NCBI GenBank assembly: GCA_031841125.1
Contig: CM063108.1
Span: 46,398,122-46,462,121 of the forward strand
Length of the DNA stretch: 64,000 nt
Origin: Acanthococcus lagerstroemiae
Taxonomy: Eukaryota; Arthropoda; Insecta; Hemiptera; Eriococcidae
Direction of reading: 5' to 3'
Shown here one piece after another: positions 20,593-32,030 of this stretch. Position 1 is the stretch's first letter; each line of letters begins with the position of its first letter. The position numbers and the translations under genes are program-made. A model generated the notes under the pieces. It was not told the DNA's origin, searched no databases, and saw nothing but the letters and a program-made list of their open reading frames with translations.

Positions 20593-23480
20593 TTGGAAGA
20601 CAGAATAAATATTCTATTCCGTAGAGCGTTTTTCTCATTACTTTTTGAACAGCTCTCGTTCTACGCAACGGCGCCTTTTCACGTTAAGGCTAATTCTGAT
20701 TTTTCGCAATTTTTTAAACGGTCACGCGAGTCACTGGAACGTTTTTCTGGTTCCGTAAAATCGCGTTTTTTCTTTTTCATTTGCGTCCTCTCTTTCCAAC
20801 AACGTCCAATTTTTCCCCCTGTATTCCGCAGATACACGCGATGGCGGCGGGCGACGTGTGCGAACCATCGTCCAGCCCGAAGCAGGGCGCGTGAAGCTAG
20901 AAATGTTGCAAAATCGTCGTCGGATTTAATAAATGTAGCAGAAATTGAAGTAGCGAACGGTCGTCAGCATAAAAAGTGGCGCGAGCGAGAGGGCGTGATG
21001 GAGAAAGCGACAGAGAGCCGGAGCGGACCGGTAGCGCGAAAGCCAAGTCAGCAGTGGACGATACGTGGCCGCGCGGCGAACACGCGGCGCGAGGCGAAAG
21101 CGGGAATGGAAATTCGTCGTATATATATGTATGTATAGGAAAAACCCGGCGAAAGACGCGGAAAGAACGGGAGAGGAGACAAAACGGTTTGCAGTGCCGT
21201 GCGGTGTGCTCTTCGCAGGAAGATGCAAAATTCTCTGCTGCTGGATAGGGATCGGATCGAGCTGCCGGCCCCGAAGAAACAGAGACGGAAGCGTCGAGGA
21301 AGAGGACGCGCGAGGACGAAATAAAACGGGAGGAAGAGAGAGCGAGCGAGAGAAAAAGAGAAGAAGAAGAGAAGAAAAAGAAAAAGAGGACGAAAAAAAA
21401 AACACCGAGCGCGGAGAGAGAGCGTCGGGCGTAACGTGCGTGCGTGAAAGTAAGACGCGACGACGCGGCGAGGGTAAGTGGAAAGTAACATCCGGTCGAG
21501 AGAAAGCGGCGGTGGTACGAAGTGATAGCTATGACAAGGCAGGTGGTGGATGTCACCCCTCGGCGAGGCGGCCCGGTGTGGTCGCGGAGGGCGCGCCGAA
21601 AGTGGGAGGCATTTTGGCTATAAGCGCTCTCGGGGTAGAGGGCGAGCGTTTTTGAGTATGTAACTTGCATACCGAATGTCCAGTTTAACGTTTTCGCCGC
21701 CGCGTCTCTCTCGCGCTCGCCGGCCGGCCGCCTCGCGCCCTCTCGCTCGTCTTCCTTCTCGCTCGATCGCTCTCCGCGTTCGCGTCTTGGAGAAGGCGCG
21801 CGGCCGGCCGTCTCGCTCGCGCCAACGCGTTGGACGCGGCGCGCTTTCCTTTTTCGCCGTGCTCGTTGCCGCCGCGCCGCCTGCCTATGGCGCGGTGCGG
21901 TACCGCGCCGCGCGATGCCGTGTCCGGAGAATCGGCTCTCTCTGTATGTATAACCCTATGTATATATATAGCGTACCGCGCTCCTACTTTCGCCTTCGCC
22001 GCGCTCTCGCGCCGTCTCGCTCTGTCTCTCTGCATAAGATAAGCCACACGGCTGCGAGAGAGCCTTTACAGGCGAGAGAGAGCCTTGGTCAACCGATCAA
22101 TATATACACGAACATCGCCTCATACCATTTCTAACACGCTAGTTTGCATCAACTACTTTCACCCTCCGCTTCGGCCCCGGCCTCATCGGTTCCTTATCGT
22201 CCCTCTAGTGGAAAGCGCCTTTCGCTCGTCCGAAAATTCTCTCGCTCTCTCTCTGTGTGCTCGGCTCGACTCTGTTCGATTCGGCTCCGCGTGCGAGTTC
22301 GTTTTTCCACCCGACCCTCTCGTGTGCCGAATATGGACCCATCTTCGCATATCGGTTCGCTTCCCCCGCCGCCATGGGTCTCCTCTGCACCGCCGTGTAC
22401 ACTCTCGCCCCGGCCTTAAAACAATTTAAACTCGGCCGAAAACTTTCGCTGACTTTTGGCTTTCATATAGGTGGGCTGGTTCACATTTATAATGTGTACC
22501 GCGTGCGTGTATACGCGAAACGTACATATAAACATGTTCGTATCGGACGGCGGGTGCAGATTTGAACTTACATACCCCCTCCCCCGCGAGGGCAACGGCG
22601 AAATCTATGTAGAGCGGTAAAAAGGACAAAACAATATAATAAAAGGGGAAAAAAAAAGGTGCAACTTAGCCAATATACACCGAACATATATACAGTTAAC
22701 CGCGAGAGAAATACCCGAAGACATCGCAGCGAGAGCGGCAGCGGTTTCGCTCTTCGAGAAAGCGCTAAGTTGTGAAAAAATATAAAAATTTTCTCTCCAA
22801 GATTTTGTTCGGTGTACTTTGCCATACTTTCGCTCTTTTTTTTTCACTATAACCTTTTTTCCCGCACTTTCAATCCCTCTGTCTCTCTCTTTCTCTCTCT
22901 CTCCCTGTTGTCGAATCAAAATCACAAACGTTTGTAAAGGACGGTCTATTTCGGCTGTATAGAGTTAATAGAAAAATTTAACGCCTGTTTCCCTTTTTTT
23001 TTTCTTCTCGTTTTCATTTTCGTGTTCGAAATTTCAGCGCTGCAGGGACGAGAAAAATATCCGGATTGCGTTCTCTTTTTTTCACTCTCTCGTTCTCTCT
23101 CTCTGGCAACTTGAGGCGTAAATGAGAACACTGCACGCAGACAATATATATACAGTCAAAACAAGTGTATTATTGGGTAACGATGATGAATACCAATTTA
23201 ATTCGAAAATCTGCGATGGGCCGGCTGCACAGTAAAATTAACACGAGCGTGATATTTCCTGCCAGCAATTTTAACATCGAGTGTTCGATGCTTCGATACA
23301 GTCAATATACGGTTAATATGCTGGCCCAGGTTCGAACGTGTTCGAAATGACGTGTTAGTTAGATACAATTTCAATTAGTGTCTGATTGATGACGGCTCGG
23401 TGTGGGCAGAGTAATCGATCCCGCCGCGAAAATGTTTCAAGGTTCGTATTTTTAATATTTACCCGTTTCGGTCCCTTTTT
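20593..23480. promoter_or_regulatory. Large CpG- and GAGA-rich tract: candidate promoter/5' UTR of a host gene
   Basis: Almost 3 kb of CpG-dense sequence with long GAGAGA/CTCTCT stretches (21330-21430, 22230-22260, 22870-22905), TATATATA words near 21120 and 21962, and few transposon traces. Overlapping ORFs up to 257 codons lie in all frames on both strands, arginine- or serine-rich and without a recognisable domain, which is the pattern of GC-rich non-coding DNA. A consensus splice donor occurs at 21474. The composition resembles long 5' UTR/promoter regions of insect regulatory genes; the gene itself cannot be named. Confidence 0.45.
21474..21480 (+). promoter_or_regulatory. Candidate splice donor
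   Basis: CGAGG followed by GTAAGTG matches the consensus donor. It would end a non-coding 5' exon inside the CpG-rich tract on the plus strand. A site match alone is weak evidence. Confidence 0.3.
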
Positions 23481-23739
23481 GACGGGGCGAGTACGAACTT
23501 GACTTCATTTCTTCGGCGACAACATTTCCTATACTCTCAACACGAGGCCCCAACTGACTGAAGAGTAGACGTGTTAGGGGAAGGACACGCCTAGGAAGGG
23601 TCAACTCCATCTTCTCGAACTGCCAATTCTTGAACTCCTAATTTTAGCATTTTATATTATGCTTTTACTACTGGGTATACTTGAGCAAATACGTAACGAA
23701 AAACGTAACGAAAACTCCCGTGGTTGCACACTCGTCTAC

Positions 23740-23914
23740 AAGATGATGCGCTAAAAGAGCGTAGTGCTCGCAGGCTGGTACAAGGAACGTGATGCTCGCA
23801 AGGGAATACGGGCTGATACAAGGAGTGTGGTACTCGCAGGCGAATAAAGAGTGTTGAGTCAGTCAGTCAGTCAGTTAGTCAGTCCAGTCCAGTCCGTCAG
23901 TCAGTCCAGTCAGT
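23740..23914. repeat. Short tandem repeats ending in a GTCA microsatellite
   Basis: Units containing GTGCTCGCAGG and GGCTGATACAAGGA repeat about three times at 23755-23850, then (GTCA)n with interspersed CCAGT runs at 23856-23914. Confidence 0.8.
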
Positions 23915-23979
23915 ATTATTATTTTTATGAATATATGACCCTATTGACAATTTATTCGGATTTATGTCGGAATTTTTCC

Positions 23980-24190
23980 AGACTCTAAATCGTTGTCGAG
24001 ATTAAACCGATATCGTGACTAGCTCGAATATTACTAATTGATCTCGACAAATGACGATATAGAATGTCGATATTGTACTGATATCGACTCAGATCGATAA
24101 GGGCGATATAGAATATGTGGACATTGTACCAATATAGACTCAATATCGATAATACTGTATTGCTATATTGCATCTATATCGCTTCCAAAG
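23980..24190. repeat. Two tandem copies of a 50-55 bp ATCGATAT-rich unit
   Basis: GACGATATAGAATGTCGATA...ATCGACTCAGATCGATAAG is followed by a diverged copy beginning GCGATATAGAATATGTGGAC. Scattered GATATCG words extend on both sides. Confidence 0.7.
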
Positions 24191-24544
24191 TCAAATTTCT
24201 ATATAGCTTTTTCAATGTCTAGACTTTTTCGATCTCATTTGTTTTTTCTTCTTCTTCTTCTATATAGCTGCTTTCAATATTACATGCTAACACACACATT
24301 CACTCATTTTCAAAACCATCATTTTTAAGGGCAATACTGATGAAATGGTAGGGTAGCACCCGATGAGGAAAATGTAGCCCGGTTGTTGCCCATGAGACTT
24401 TCTTACCTATATAGTTGCTCATCAGTTGCCCGAGTTGCCCTTCCATAAACAGCCATACGACCAATGAGAACGCTTCATTTTCTGGTGACCCGGTTGTTTC
24501 CTGTGTTGATTTACGTTTACTTATTCCAGTCCGCCATCTTGGAT

Positions 24545-24935
24545 TCGTGCTTAGGATGCTCGGTTGCAGCCCTATTGCATCCCAATTGCAGCCTTGTTTG
24601 GAAACCCGATAGTAGCCCTACTGCACCCTGACTGTAGCCTGATTGCAGCCCTGTTCTGTAACCCAAGTGTAGCCCTATTGCACCTCGATTGTAGCCCTAC
24701 TGTAGCCCAATTGCAGCCCTGTTCTGAAACCCGATTGTAGCTCTATTGCACCCCGATTGTAGCCTCACTACACTCTGACTGTAGCCCGATTGCAGCCCTG
24801 TTCTGTAACCCAAGTGTAGCCCTATTGCACCCTGATTGTAGCCCTACTGCACCCTGACTGTAGCCCGATTGCAGCCCTGTTCTGAAACCCGATTGTAGCC
24901 CTATTGCACCCCGATTGCTGCCTTACCGTTTTCCT
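24545..24935. repeat. Higher-order minisatellite (79 bp over about 21 bp)
   Basis: The basic word is GATTGTAGCCCTATTGCACC (about 20-21 bp). The marker CTGTTCTG recurs at 24651, 24719, 24798 and 24877, so the last periods are 79 bp and the first 68 bp. Units alternate between 'ctgtaacccaagtgtag' and 'ctgaaacccgattgtag' versions. Confidence 0.9.
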
Positions 24936-25298
24936 CTCATGTAGCCTTTGAAAAGGGGTACCGAATCCCCAACAAAAGTAGACTTTGTTAAATTGAACTA
25001 GTAAGAATATGTATTATTACATCAAGAAAAGAAAAAGATTGACAAACAAAAAACTGAAACTACGATCGATTCACTCCCTTTACGATTAATATTAAACACA
25101 GAATTTGAGAAAACATTCAAAGCGTACACGTCGACGCCCGTAATTTTACCAAGAGAAAATAAATAACTGCAAAAACAAAAAAAATATCAGGCAGAATTAT
25201 ATAGGGCTTCTTGTTGATCTCGAATTTCGCGCTTTAAAATTATATCAAAAAATATTATCTCGGTCTATACTTATAGAAAATATTTGAGACTTCATCTT
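24936..25298. other. Unassigned AT-rich sequence
   Basis: Nothing recognised. Confidence 0.4.
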
Positions 25299-25516
25299 TA
25301 TCGAAAAATTACGCCTTTCCCTGTATAAAAAATGACTACTCTGCATTGATATAGAATAATCACTACTCTGCCTATATAGAAAATGACAAGTCTGCATCTA
25401 TATAGAAAAATCTCAACTCTGTTTATATGGAAAATGATTAGTCTGCATTTATATAGAAAAATGACAACTCTGTCTATATAGAAAATGACGAGTCTGCATC
25501 TATATAGAAAAATCAC
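25299..25516. repeat. 51 bp tandem repeat with a half-period of about 25 bp
   Basis: About four units of the form CTCTGTCTATATAGAAAATG followed by ACGAGTCTGCATCTATATAG and AAAAATCACAA. The two halves of each unit are themselves alike. Minus-strand ORFs with a repeating YRCRLVIFYIDRV pattern come from this period and are not a gene. Confidence 0.85.
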
Positions 25517-25649
25517 ATCAAATGGAGATATCGAAAAAGGCGATATTTAAATCGGGGTTTATTCGGGATGTCGATTTAGAATCTGGCATAATTCGACATG
25601 TACAGATTAAATCCGGTATATATAGAGATACAATTGTCAATAGGGGAGA

Positions 25650-26448
25650 CACTGGACTTCAACCATCCAGTGGAACAGGTAGGAGGAGGGGATATTCATC
25701 CACTGACCATACTTTGACGATAAATCAAGTAACAGAAAAATCAAGAGAATATAACTTCAAGGTGTATCTTATGTTTATTGGCTTCGCGAAAGTGTTTGAC
25801 TCTCTATCATGATGTAGTATGGTCGGCACTAGCAGAATAAGGTGTCCCACTAAAAATTATTAAAATACTGAAAAAATGATATAGCAAAGCATCCGCCTAC
25901 ATAAAACTGGATAAAAAAGGGAAGAACTTTAGAATACATAAAGGTGTAAAACAGGAGGACCCCCTTTCCCCAAACATATTTAACAGTGTGCTGAAGTACG
26001 TATTTCAAAAAATGAACTGCGAAGGCAAGGGCATCAGAATCAATGGAGTACACTTACCCAATCTCAGGTTCGCAGATGATATAGTCCTGGTGGGAAAGAA
26101 TATGGAGGAACTGGAGGAAATGGCGAAACAAATAATGGTGGAAAACGAAAAGGCGGGACTAAGAATGAATCTGTCAAAAACCAAAATAATGACGAACGAC
26201 CCGAACAGTAAAGTGAAACAGTTATAGAGGGGACAAAAGTTGAAAAAGTGGAAGAGTATAAATACTTGGGACAGCTAGGTGTCATTTGAAAATAGAACAA
26301 ATTGGGAAATGAAAGTACGGGTATCAAACGCATGGAAAGCCTTCTGGGCCCAGAAAACGATACTGAAAAATAGGAAAAATTAGCATCAGGGTAAAAAATA
26401 AAATACCAGAAAGCTGTGTCATCCCAGTCCTACTATACGGCGCGCAGT
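25650..26448 (+). pseudogene. RTE-like LINE reverse transcriptase, 5' part
   Basis: Frames joined across stops and shifts give RT blocks in the right order: RRGYSSTDHTLTINQVTEKS with FAKVFDS (motif with first catalytic Asp region, 25690-25805), KGVKQEDPLSPNIFN (about 25945, with GVxQGDPLSP as the family form), LRFADDIVLVGKN (about 26064, YADD-type box), GLRMNLSKTKIM, and KVEEYKYLGQ (about 26240). This set is characteristic of the RTE clade. The frame breaks after 25812 and near 26226. The element is cut at 26448 by a hAT-type insertion and resumes at 29858. No endonuclease upstream, so 5' truncated. Confidence 0.75.
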
Positions 26449-26585
26449 CAGTGGCGGATCCAAGGGGGAGCCATGGGGTACATGGCCCCTTGGTTGAAAT
26501 TTTTAACGCAATAATAGGAAAAAAGGAACAAAAATGATGAATTGTACTCTCATTACATGCCAAAAATGTATAATAACGCATAGCG
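26449..26585. mobile_element. hAT-type MITE, left half
   Basis: Left terminus CAGTGGCGGATCC. The right half is at 29691-29849. Outer flanks cgcgcagt (26441-26448) and agcgcagt (29850-29857) form an 8 bp duplication with one mismatch. Deleting the insertion rejoins the RTE frame: the left side encodes LYGA and the right side gives QSWATT, the expected YGAQSW motif. The Jockey-like LINE lies inside this MITE. Confidence 0.85.
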
Positions 26586-26589
26586 TACG

Positions 26590-27091
26590 CGCGATCCAGC
26601 TGACAAAACTATCTTCAACAAACTCAGCAAGCAGACGACCGAACTAATCCAGGAGATGAGACAGAGTTCACCCAACGAATATTTGACTGACCTCTCACCG
26701 GCGAAAGAAAAGGGCTACTCCATATGGAAAGCCACCCGGAGGCTCAAGCGTCCATTCATCACTGAAGTACCTATCCGAAATCAACAGGGAAATTGGACCA
26801 GGGGCGACGAAGAGAAAGCAGAGGCTTTTGCATCATTCTTTGAGAACATATTTCAGCCAAACGATATATCCTCTAACATTGAAATCGCAACCAAGTCAGC
26901 AGACGACGTACCTATTGCTCTATTCACACCCAAAGAAGTTGCTCATGAGATCGACAAGCTGAACATCAAAAAAGCACCTGAAATCGACAGAATCTCAGCT
27001 AGAATGCTTCAAGAACTTCCAAAAAAAGCGATTGTATATCTCGTATATGTCTACAACGCCATCCTGAGAATCAAGTACATTCCTTATAAAT
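26590..27091 (+). pseudogene. Jockey-like LINE, upstream part (before RT core)
   Basis: Frame 26656-27105 reads through the pre-RT region: SIWKATRRLKRP, WTRGDEEKAEAFASFF and NIKKAPEIDRISARMLQELP, which is the order seen in Jockey-clade ORF2 between endonuclease and RT. It is interrupted after 27087 (…IPYK) by a TIR element and continues at 28375 (WKQAKIIAIPKPNKP). The endonuclease domain is missing, so the copy is 5' truncated. Confidence 0.8.
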
Positions 27092-28374
27092 GTGTCAATC
27101 CATAGTAAAAGGTCCCACCTGGTCGATCATAGTTTTCAAGTATAAGAGCAAAAAATAGTGATTAGGGTCAAAAAAGGTAATTTCGTATTTAGATCAATTT
27201 AGGTCCTTTGAACTATTCTCTTTTCGTTGGAATTGACCGCAGACTCGATCACTTCCAATAACATATCGAAATATCGATTTGAAGTATCGAACTACGTGAT
27301 TTTGAAATGGTCCCAAGTGGTCGATTGATAAGATTCTCAGTTCTTATCGGTTATTTTATCAGAATGAACATTAATTTTACATTTAAAAAAATACACGTAA
27401 TTCGAAAGCTAACAGCTGGTTTCTTATAATCGTACACAGCACCGAACCACTGATGCCAACCAAGCCTGTTGAAAAATCCCAGGATTCTGCATTAAAAATC
27501 TTGAGATTTCTCAACAAATCTTGAGACAAAATTTTTCGTCTTTCCTATGTTGCCCAACCATAAAATGTTTACTGACTTATCACATTTGTTGTTTTAACCC
27601 CTCCATCCTCTGTTCTGCTCACAATCCTAAAGATTTTCCTTTTTTCCCCCACTTTTGTTCTTAAGTACTGTGGACTTATATTAGTGGCATCGAACTGTTC
27701 TAAGCGCCTTTTTCTTGTAACAGATCACAGATATATTCTAAATTTCCATTTCTGTGTAAAATCTGAGAGCTTATTATTTCCATAAGGCAATAAATTTTCC
27801 ATTTGCAAAATTTGGAAGTGAAAAATTTAAGAAAGCAATGTTAGTTTTATGTAAATTCGTGAAAACTCTTTTGATATCTTGAGGAAAACCTCAAAATCTT
27901 GAGATCTCAAGATTTATCTTGAGGTTGGCAGCAGTTCACAGAACGGCGGTATAAGCATGTGAATGCGGAATACTACAACGTAGAATGAGAAAATGAGGTG
28001 GTCTGGTAGGAGGAAATGAGGAACAGGGTACAACTTTTCTTCACATCGCTACTCACTAGAATGAATACACGTGAAACGAGTTTGGAAAAGGTAAACTACA
28101 GTGTTGACTTGCCAATGAACGTAGAATCATTCATCTGTCCCCTTCTATAGAGTTCAAGAGCGCTATTCTCACGCGATTCAGTGTTGCAAAACTTAACACG
28201 CCGTTTTCTCGAAATCAGGATTTTCGCTACTTCATGTTCTTTGTGTCGTACTGCAGTGGGTTTTTAACGTATGGACCTCGACAAGGGCTCATTTTAACGA
28301 AAATTCTCTCGAGTATAACGTAGTATTGTTAACTCCATTTCGACCAGGTGGGACCTTTTACCGTGGAATGACAC
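27092..28374. mobile_element. 1.28 kb TIR element with 4 bp AAAT duplication
   Basis: Left end GTGTCAATCCATAGTAAAAG then GTCCCACCTGGTCGA; right end is the inverse with few mismatches, a TIR of about 35 bp. aaat at 27088-27091 and 28375-28378 fits a 4 bp target duplication, and excision restores the Jockey frame (…PYK then WKQAK). No ORF of transposase size or sequence is present, so it is non-autonomous. Inside, around 27463-27925, a possible smaller nested MITE has TGCCAACC and GGTTGGCA ends with CTTGAG words. Related by its TIR to 48646-49229. Confidence 0.85.
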
Positions 28375-29690
28375 AAATGGAAGCAAGCAAAAATCATTGC
28401 GATTCCCAAGCCAAACAAGCCACTAGCCGAACTGCAGTCGTACAGACCCATTTCTCTGCTGTCGATCCCTAGTAAACTGTTTGAAAAGCTCTTCTTAAAG
28501 AGACTCAAGCCCCTTGTCGACAAGGAAGCCATCATACCCGACACGCAATATGGGTTTCGTAGTCAGCACTCTACTATTGATCAAATTCACCGCATCACAA
28601 GATTGATAGAAAACGCAATGGAGGACAAGAAATACTGCCCAGCCATCTTCTTAGATGTAGAGAAAGCCTTCGACAGAGTATGGCATGAAGGCCTACTCCA
28701 CAAACTTAGCCGGTTCCTCCCTGGAAACCACTGCGAAATACTAGAGTCCTACCTACACAACAGAAGCTTTCAAGTTCTGTACAACGACGCTTTATCAAGC
28801 CGTATGACAATTAGAGCCGGCGTCCCTCAAGGAAGTATCCTTGGGCCGCTACTCTATATCATATACGTGGCAGATACCCCCGCGACGACCAGAACAGAAG
28901 TAGCTATCTTCGCTGATGACACAGCCATCTTATCAGCAAACAGTACACACGAGCAGGCAGTTGCAGACTTACAATCAGCAGCCGACAAAGTCTGCAACTG
29001 GGCGCAAAACTGGAAGATTAAAATTAACGAACGGAAATCTGTCAGGGTTGATTTCACCCTTCGCCCCAGCAGCTACATTCCGACGACCGTAAACGAGAGA
29101 TTCATCGCGCGATCTGACTCAGCAAAATACTTGGGGATGCATCTCGACCGACACATGAACTGGAAAGTTCGTGTGAAGAAAAAACGAGAGAAGCTGAACA
29201 TCAAGCTGCGAAAAATGTATTGGTTAATCGGGTACCGATCGCCTATGAATCTAACCAACAAACTTATTATCTACAAGACGATTCTCAAGCCTGTATGGAC
29301 CTACGGCCTGCAGATCTGGGGCACAACAAAAAAAACCGAATCGACTTATTATCCAGCGCTTCCAAAATAAGGTACTGTGTCAAATAACCAACGCGCCATG
29401 GTATGTGACGAATGCACTCCTTCTTCGCGACCTTAAAGTTCCCGAAATCGATGAAACGATCAAAGTCCATGCGAAAAGGCACGAACACCGGCTCCACAAA
29501 CATTCGAACACCACCGCGCTCGAGCTCCTCGACACCGGCGCCGACACCAGAAGGCTCAAAAGGTTGAAGCCACATGAACTTGTCTAACCTTACCAAATAC
29601 GTAGGCACTGGCCGACGTCAAAAATAACTGCGACTGTATCTGTGCGTGCCCCTCGGGCAGTTCAATAATAATAAAGGGTTAAAAAAAAAA
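28375..29690 (+). pseudogene. Jockey-like LINE reverse transcriptase and 3' end
   Basis: RT motifs appear in order: SYRPISLLS (28440), YGFRSQHSTIDQI (28550), FLDVEKAFDRVWH (28650, first catalytic Asp), GVPQGSILGPLLY (28819), IFADDTAIL (28909, the FADD box), and KYLGMHLD (29127). The longest open stretch is 255 codons (28603-29370). After a frameshift near 29340 the C-terminal tail continues (LLLRDLKVPEIDETI, 29414) to about 29587, then a short 3' UTR and A10 tail at 29681-29690. The order and tail are typical of the Jockey clade. Stops and the TIR insertion make it dead. Confidence 0.85.
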
Positions 29691-29849
29691 TCTATATATT
29701 CGTCATTGCGTATCCCACATTAGATAAAATATTTTTCCAGGAGCACCCCCGCCCCCACAACCCTGCCAACATAAAAGCAACAGCTAATCAGTATGCATCG
29801 CCTCTACTGTACCCCCCCCCCCCATCACCTTTTTCTCGATCCGCGCCTG
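29691..29849. mobile_element. hAT-type MITE, right half
   Basis: Continues the MITE started at 26449, after the Jockey-like poly-A. It carries a long C-run (about 29809-29823) and ends GATCCGCGCCTG, the inverse of CAGGCGCGGATC. Confidence 0.8.
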
Positions 29850-29857
29850 AGCGCAGT

Positions 29858-30282
29858 CATGGGCAACAACAAAAACTCAAACACAAAAACTGAAAAATAC
29901 ACACTCGGCCAAAAGGAGTAATTCTAGGAATACAATTGAAAGAAAAGATAAGTAAAACGAAAATAAGGGAAGTAACCAGGGCTAAAGATATGGGTTACAC
30001 GAGTAAATGGTTGAAACTAAAGTATGCGGGTTATATAGCGAGGGGGGAGCCCAACAGATGGAATTTGGCGACATCAGTTGGGATTCCATACGACCAGAAG
30101 AGAAGGAAAAGCTTACCAGCGACTCGATGGGTAGACGAAATAATAAAAGCGGTAGGACCCCAGTGGGTGAGTACATATAGCACAAGATAGGAGAAGATGG
30201 AAAAGGGTGACGGAGGCTCATGCCCTACGGTGAGCCGATTAGAGGGGCGACTTCCTCGAATTAGAGCTGTAATAATAATAAT
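29858..30282 (+). pseudogene. RTE-like LINE, 3' part with TAA tail
   Basis: Resumes the frame cut at 26448. The ORF 29936-30190 contains KTKIREVTRAKDMGYTSKW, KYAGYIARGEPNRWNL and PATRWVDEIIKAVGPQW, matching the conserved C-terminal end (lKWxWAGHIaR, GRPxxRWxD) of RTE-type ORFs. It finishes with a weakly conserved tail and a TAATAATAATAATA tract at about 30268-30282, into which the next LINE is placed. Confidence 0.8.
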
Positions 30283-32030
30283 ACCACACGCCCCAATCTT
30301 TGTAAGAAGAGGAATCTTTCAAGGAGACTCTCTAAGCTCCTTATGGTTCTGTCTAGCACTCAACCCGCTGTCAACCTTATTAAAAAAAGATCCGATAGGG
30401 TTTATCCGAGATAATAGAAGGACTTTGTACAACATATCACATTTGTTATGTATGGATGATGTTAAGTTGTACGCTACCAACAGAGTGAAGCTCTTGCAGC
30501 TACTTGAGATAGTCCGAATGTTCTCAGATGATATAAAAATGCGTTTTAGGCTTGATAAATGCAGTATACTTGAAGTAAATGACAAGGATGTACCAGGAAA
30601 TAAAAGGTCTGGAGAATGGAACACTGATAATGATATCGAAGATATGAAACCGTCAGAGACCTACAGATACTTGGGAATAGAACAAAACAAAAGGACATAG
30701 CACCAGCTAATGAAGGAAGAGCTAGGAAGGAAGGTTGTTGCAAGAATGAAACAGATTCTGGGTACAGGTCTTAACAGCAGAAATGTAGTGAAGGCAATAA
30801 ATGTCTACGCGATCCCAGGTGTAACATACTCATTTGGTGTCATAAAATGGTCTCCAACAGAACTGGAGAGTCTAGAACGAAAAACGAGAACATTGCTAAC
30901 TAAGAACAGAATGTTACACCCAAATTCTGCCATTGAAAGACAAACGTTACCACGAAAAAGAGGTGGGAGAAACATAGCTAATCTACATAAATTGGCTGCA
31001 CGAAAAGCAAATGGATAACCTCAGACAGTACTTCCACAGACGTAAGGATCATTCAGAACTCCATAAGGCAGTAGTGCGAGCGGACAAGAACCTAACAGCG
31101 TTGCAGCTTAATGCAGAAATCCCAACAGAAAAATCAAGTAAGCCTGATCAACAAGTATCGCAATGGAAGGGGAATGTACTGCATAGCAGATTTCCGGCGG
31201 AACTAGAGAAGGAAGAGGTCAACCAGTTGGCATCGTTGCTGTGGCTCACTGATGGCTTTCTTTACCCAGAAACAGAAGGGTTTTATATGGCCATACAAGA
31301 CGTAGTGGTAAACACCAGAGATTACTGCAGATATATAATCAAGGACGCCTTAATACAAGATGACAGATGCCGAAAGTGTGGAAAAGGATCAGAAACTGTG
31401 CAACACATAGTAGGAGCGTGCAGCAGTTTAGTGGCAGAGGAATATAAATCCAGACATGACAGTGTAGCCAAGGTAATACATAGCACGCTAGTGAGAAAAT
31501 TCTATCCCGAGAAAAAAATAGAACCATATTACAAATATGAACCTTTCAAAACTCTCGAGACGAGGGAAAAGCGATGATTTACTGGGATCGAACGATTTAT
31601 ACATTTAAAACAGTAGCGCATAATAGGCCTGATATAACGCTGAAAGATAAGCAGCACAAAGTTGTTTACATCATCGACATTGCAGTACCAAATATAAACA
31701 ATACGATGAACATGGTACAACACAAGAGGAATAAGTACATCGAGTTGGCGAACGAGATTCAGAAACAATGGAAGATGAGAACCAGGATCCTGCCAATTGT
31801 AATATCCAATGGAATCATCCCACAAACCACAGTTGAAAGCGTGCTGGAGCTGGAGGGATCAACAAGAGAACTCCCAATGATGCAGAAGGCAGCCATATTA
31901 CACACAGTCAACACTGTCCGGAAAGTTATTGGCGAATAACTGCACTACCTTATTAAGCCTTGACTGAAAAACCCGCTTAATATTGCACTCCAAGTCTACA
32001 CTTGTGAAGTAGTGATAATGATGATAATAA
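30283..32030 (+). pseudogene. R4/Dong-like LINE: RT, CCHC and restriction-like endonuclease
   Basis: 5'-truncated ORF in four pieces. The first (to 30700) has RGIFQGDSLSSLWFCLALNP and LLCMDDVKLYA, where the usual YMDD is CMDD. After an in-frame TAG at 30698 it continues (NAYAIPGVTYS-like, 30800; SAIERQTLPRKRGGRNIANL, to 31018). A shift leads to 31011-31577 with CRKCGKGSETVQHIVGAC (31368-31421), a CX2C...HX4C finger. A second shift leads to 31574-31939 with NRPDITLKDK and YIIDIAVP, the PD-(D/E)XK restriction-like endonuclease core. RT, then zinc finger, then RLE is the order of the R2/R4 superfamily. The 3' tail is TGATAATGATGATAATAATA. Confidence 0.8.

Noticed and set aside
20897..21670. 257-codon minus-strand ORF and overlapping long ORFs
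   Set aside because: Low-complexity Arg/Ser-rich products on both strands in several frames over GAGA- and CpG-rich DNA; no domain. Composition explains them.
24545..24935. CRISPR-like repeat array
   Set aside because: Units are contiguous and degenerate, with no unique spacers; it is a minisatellite in a eukaryotic genome. The same applies to 25299-25516 and 61005-61405.
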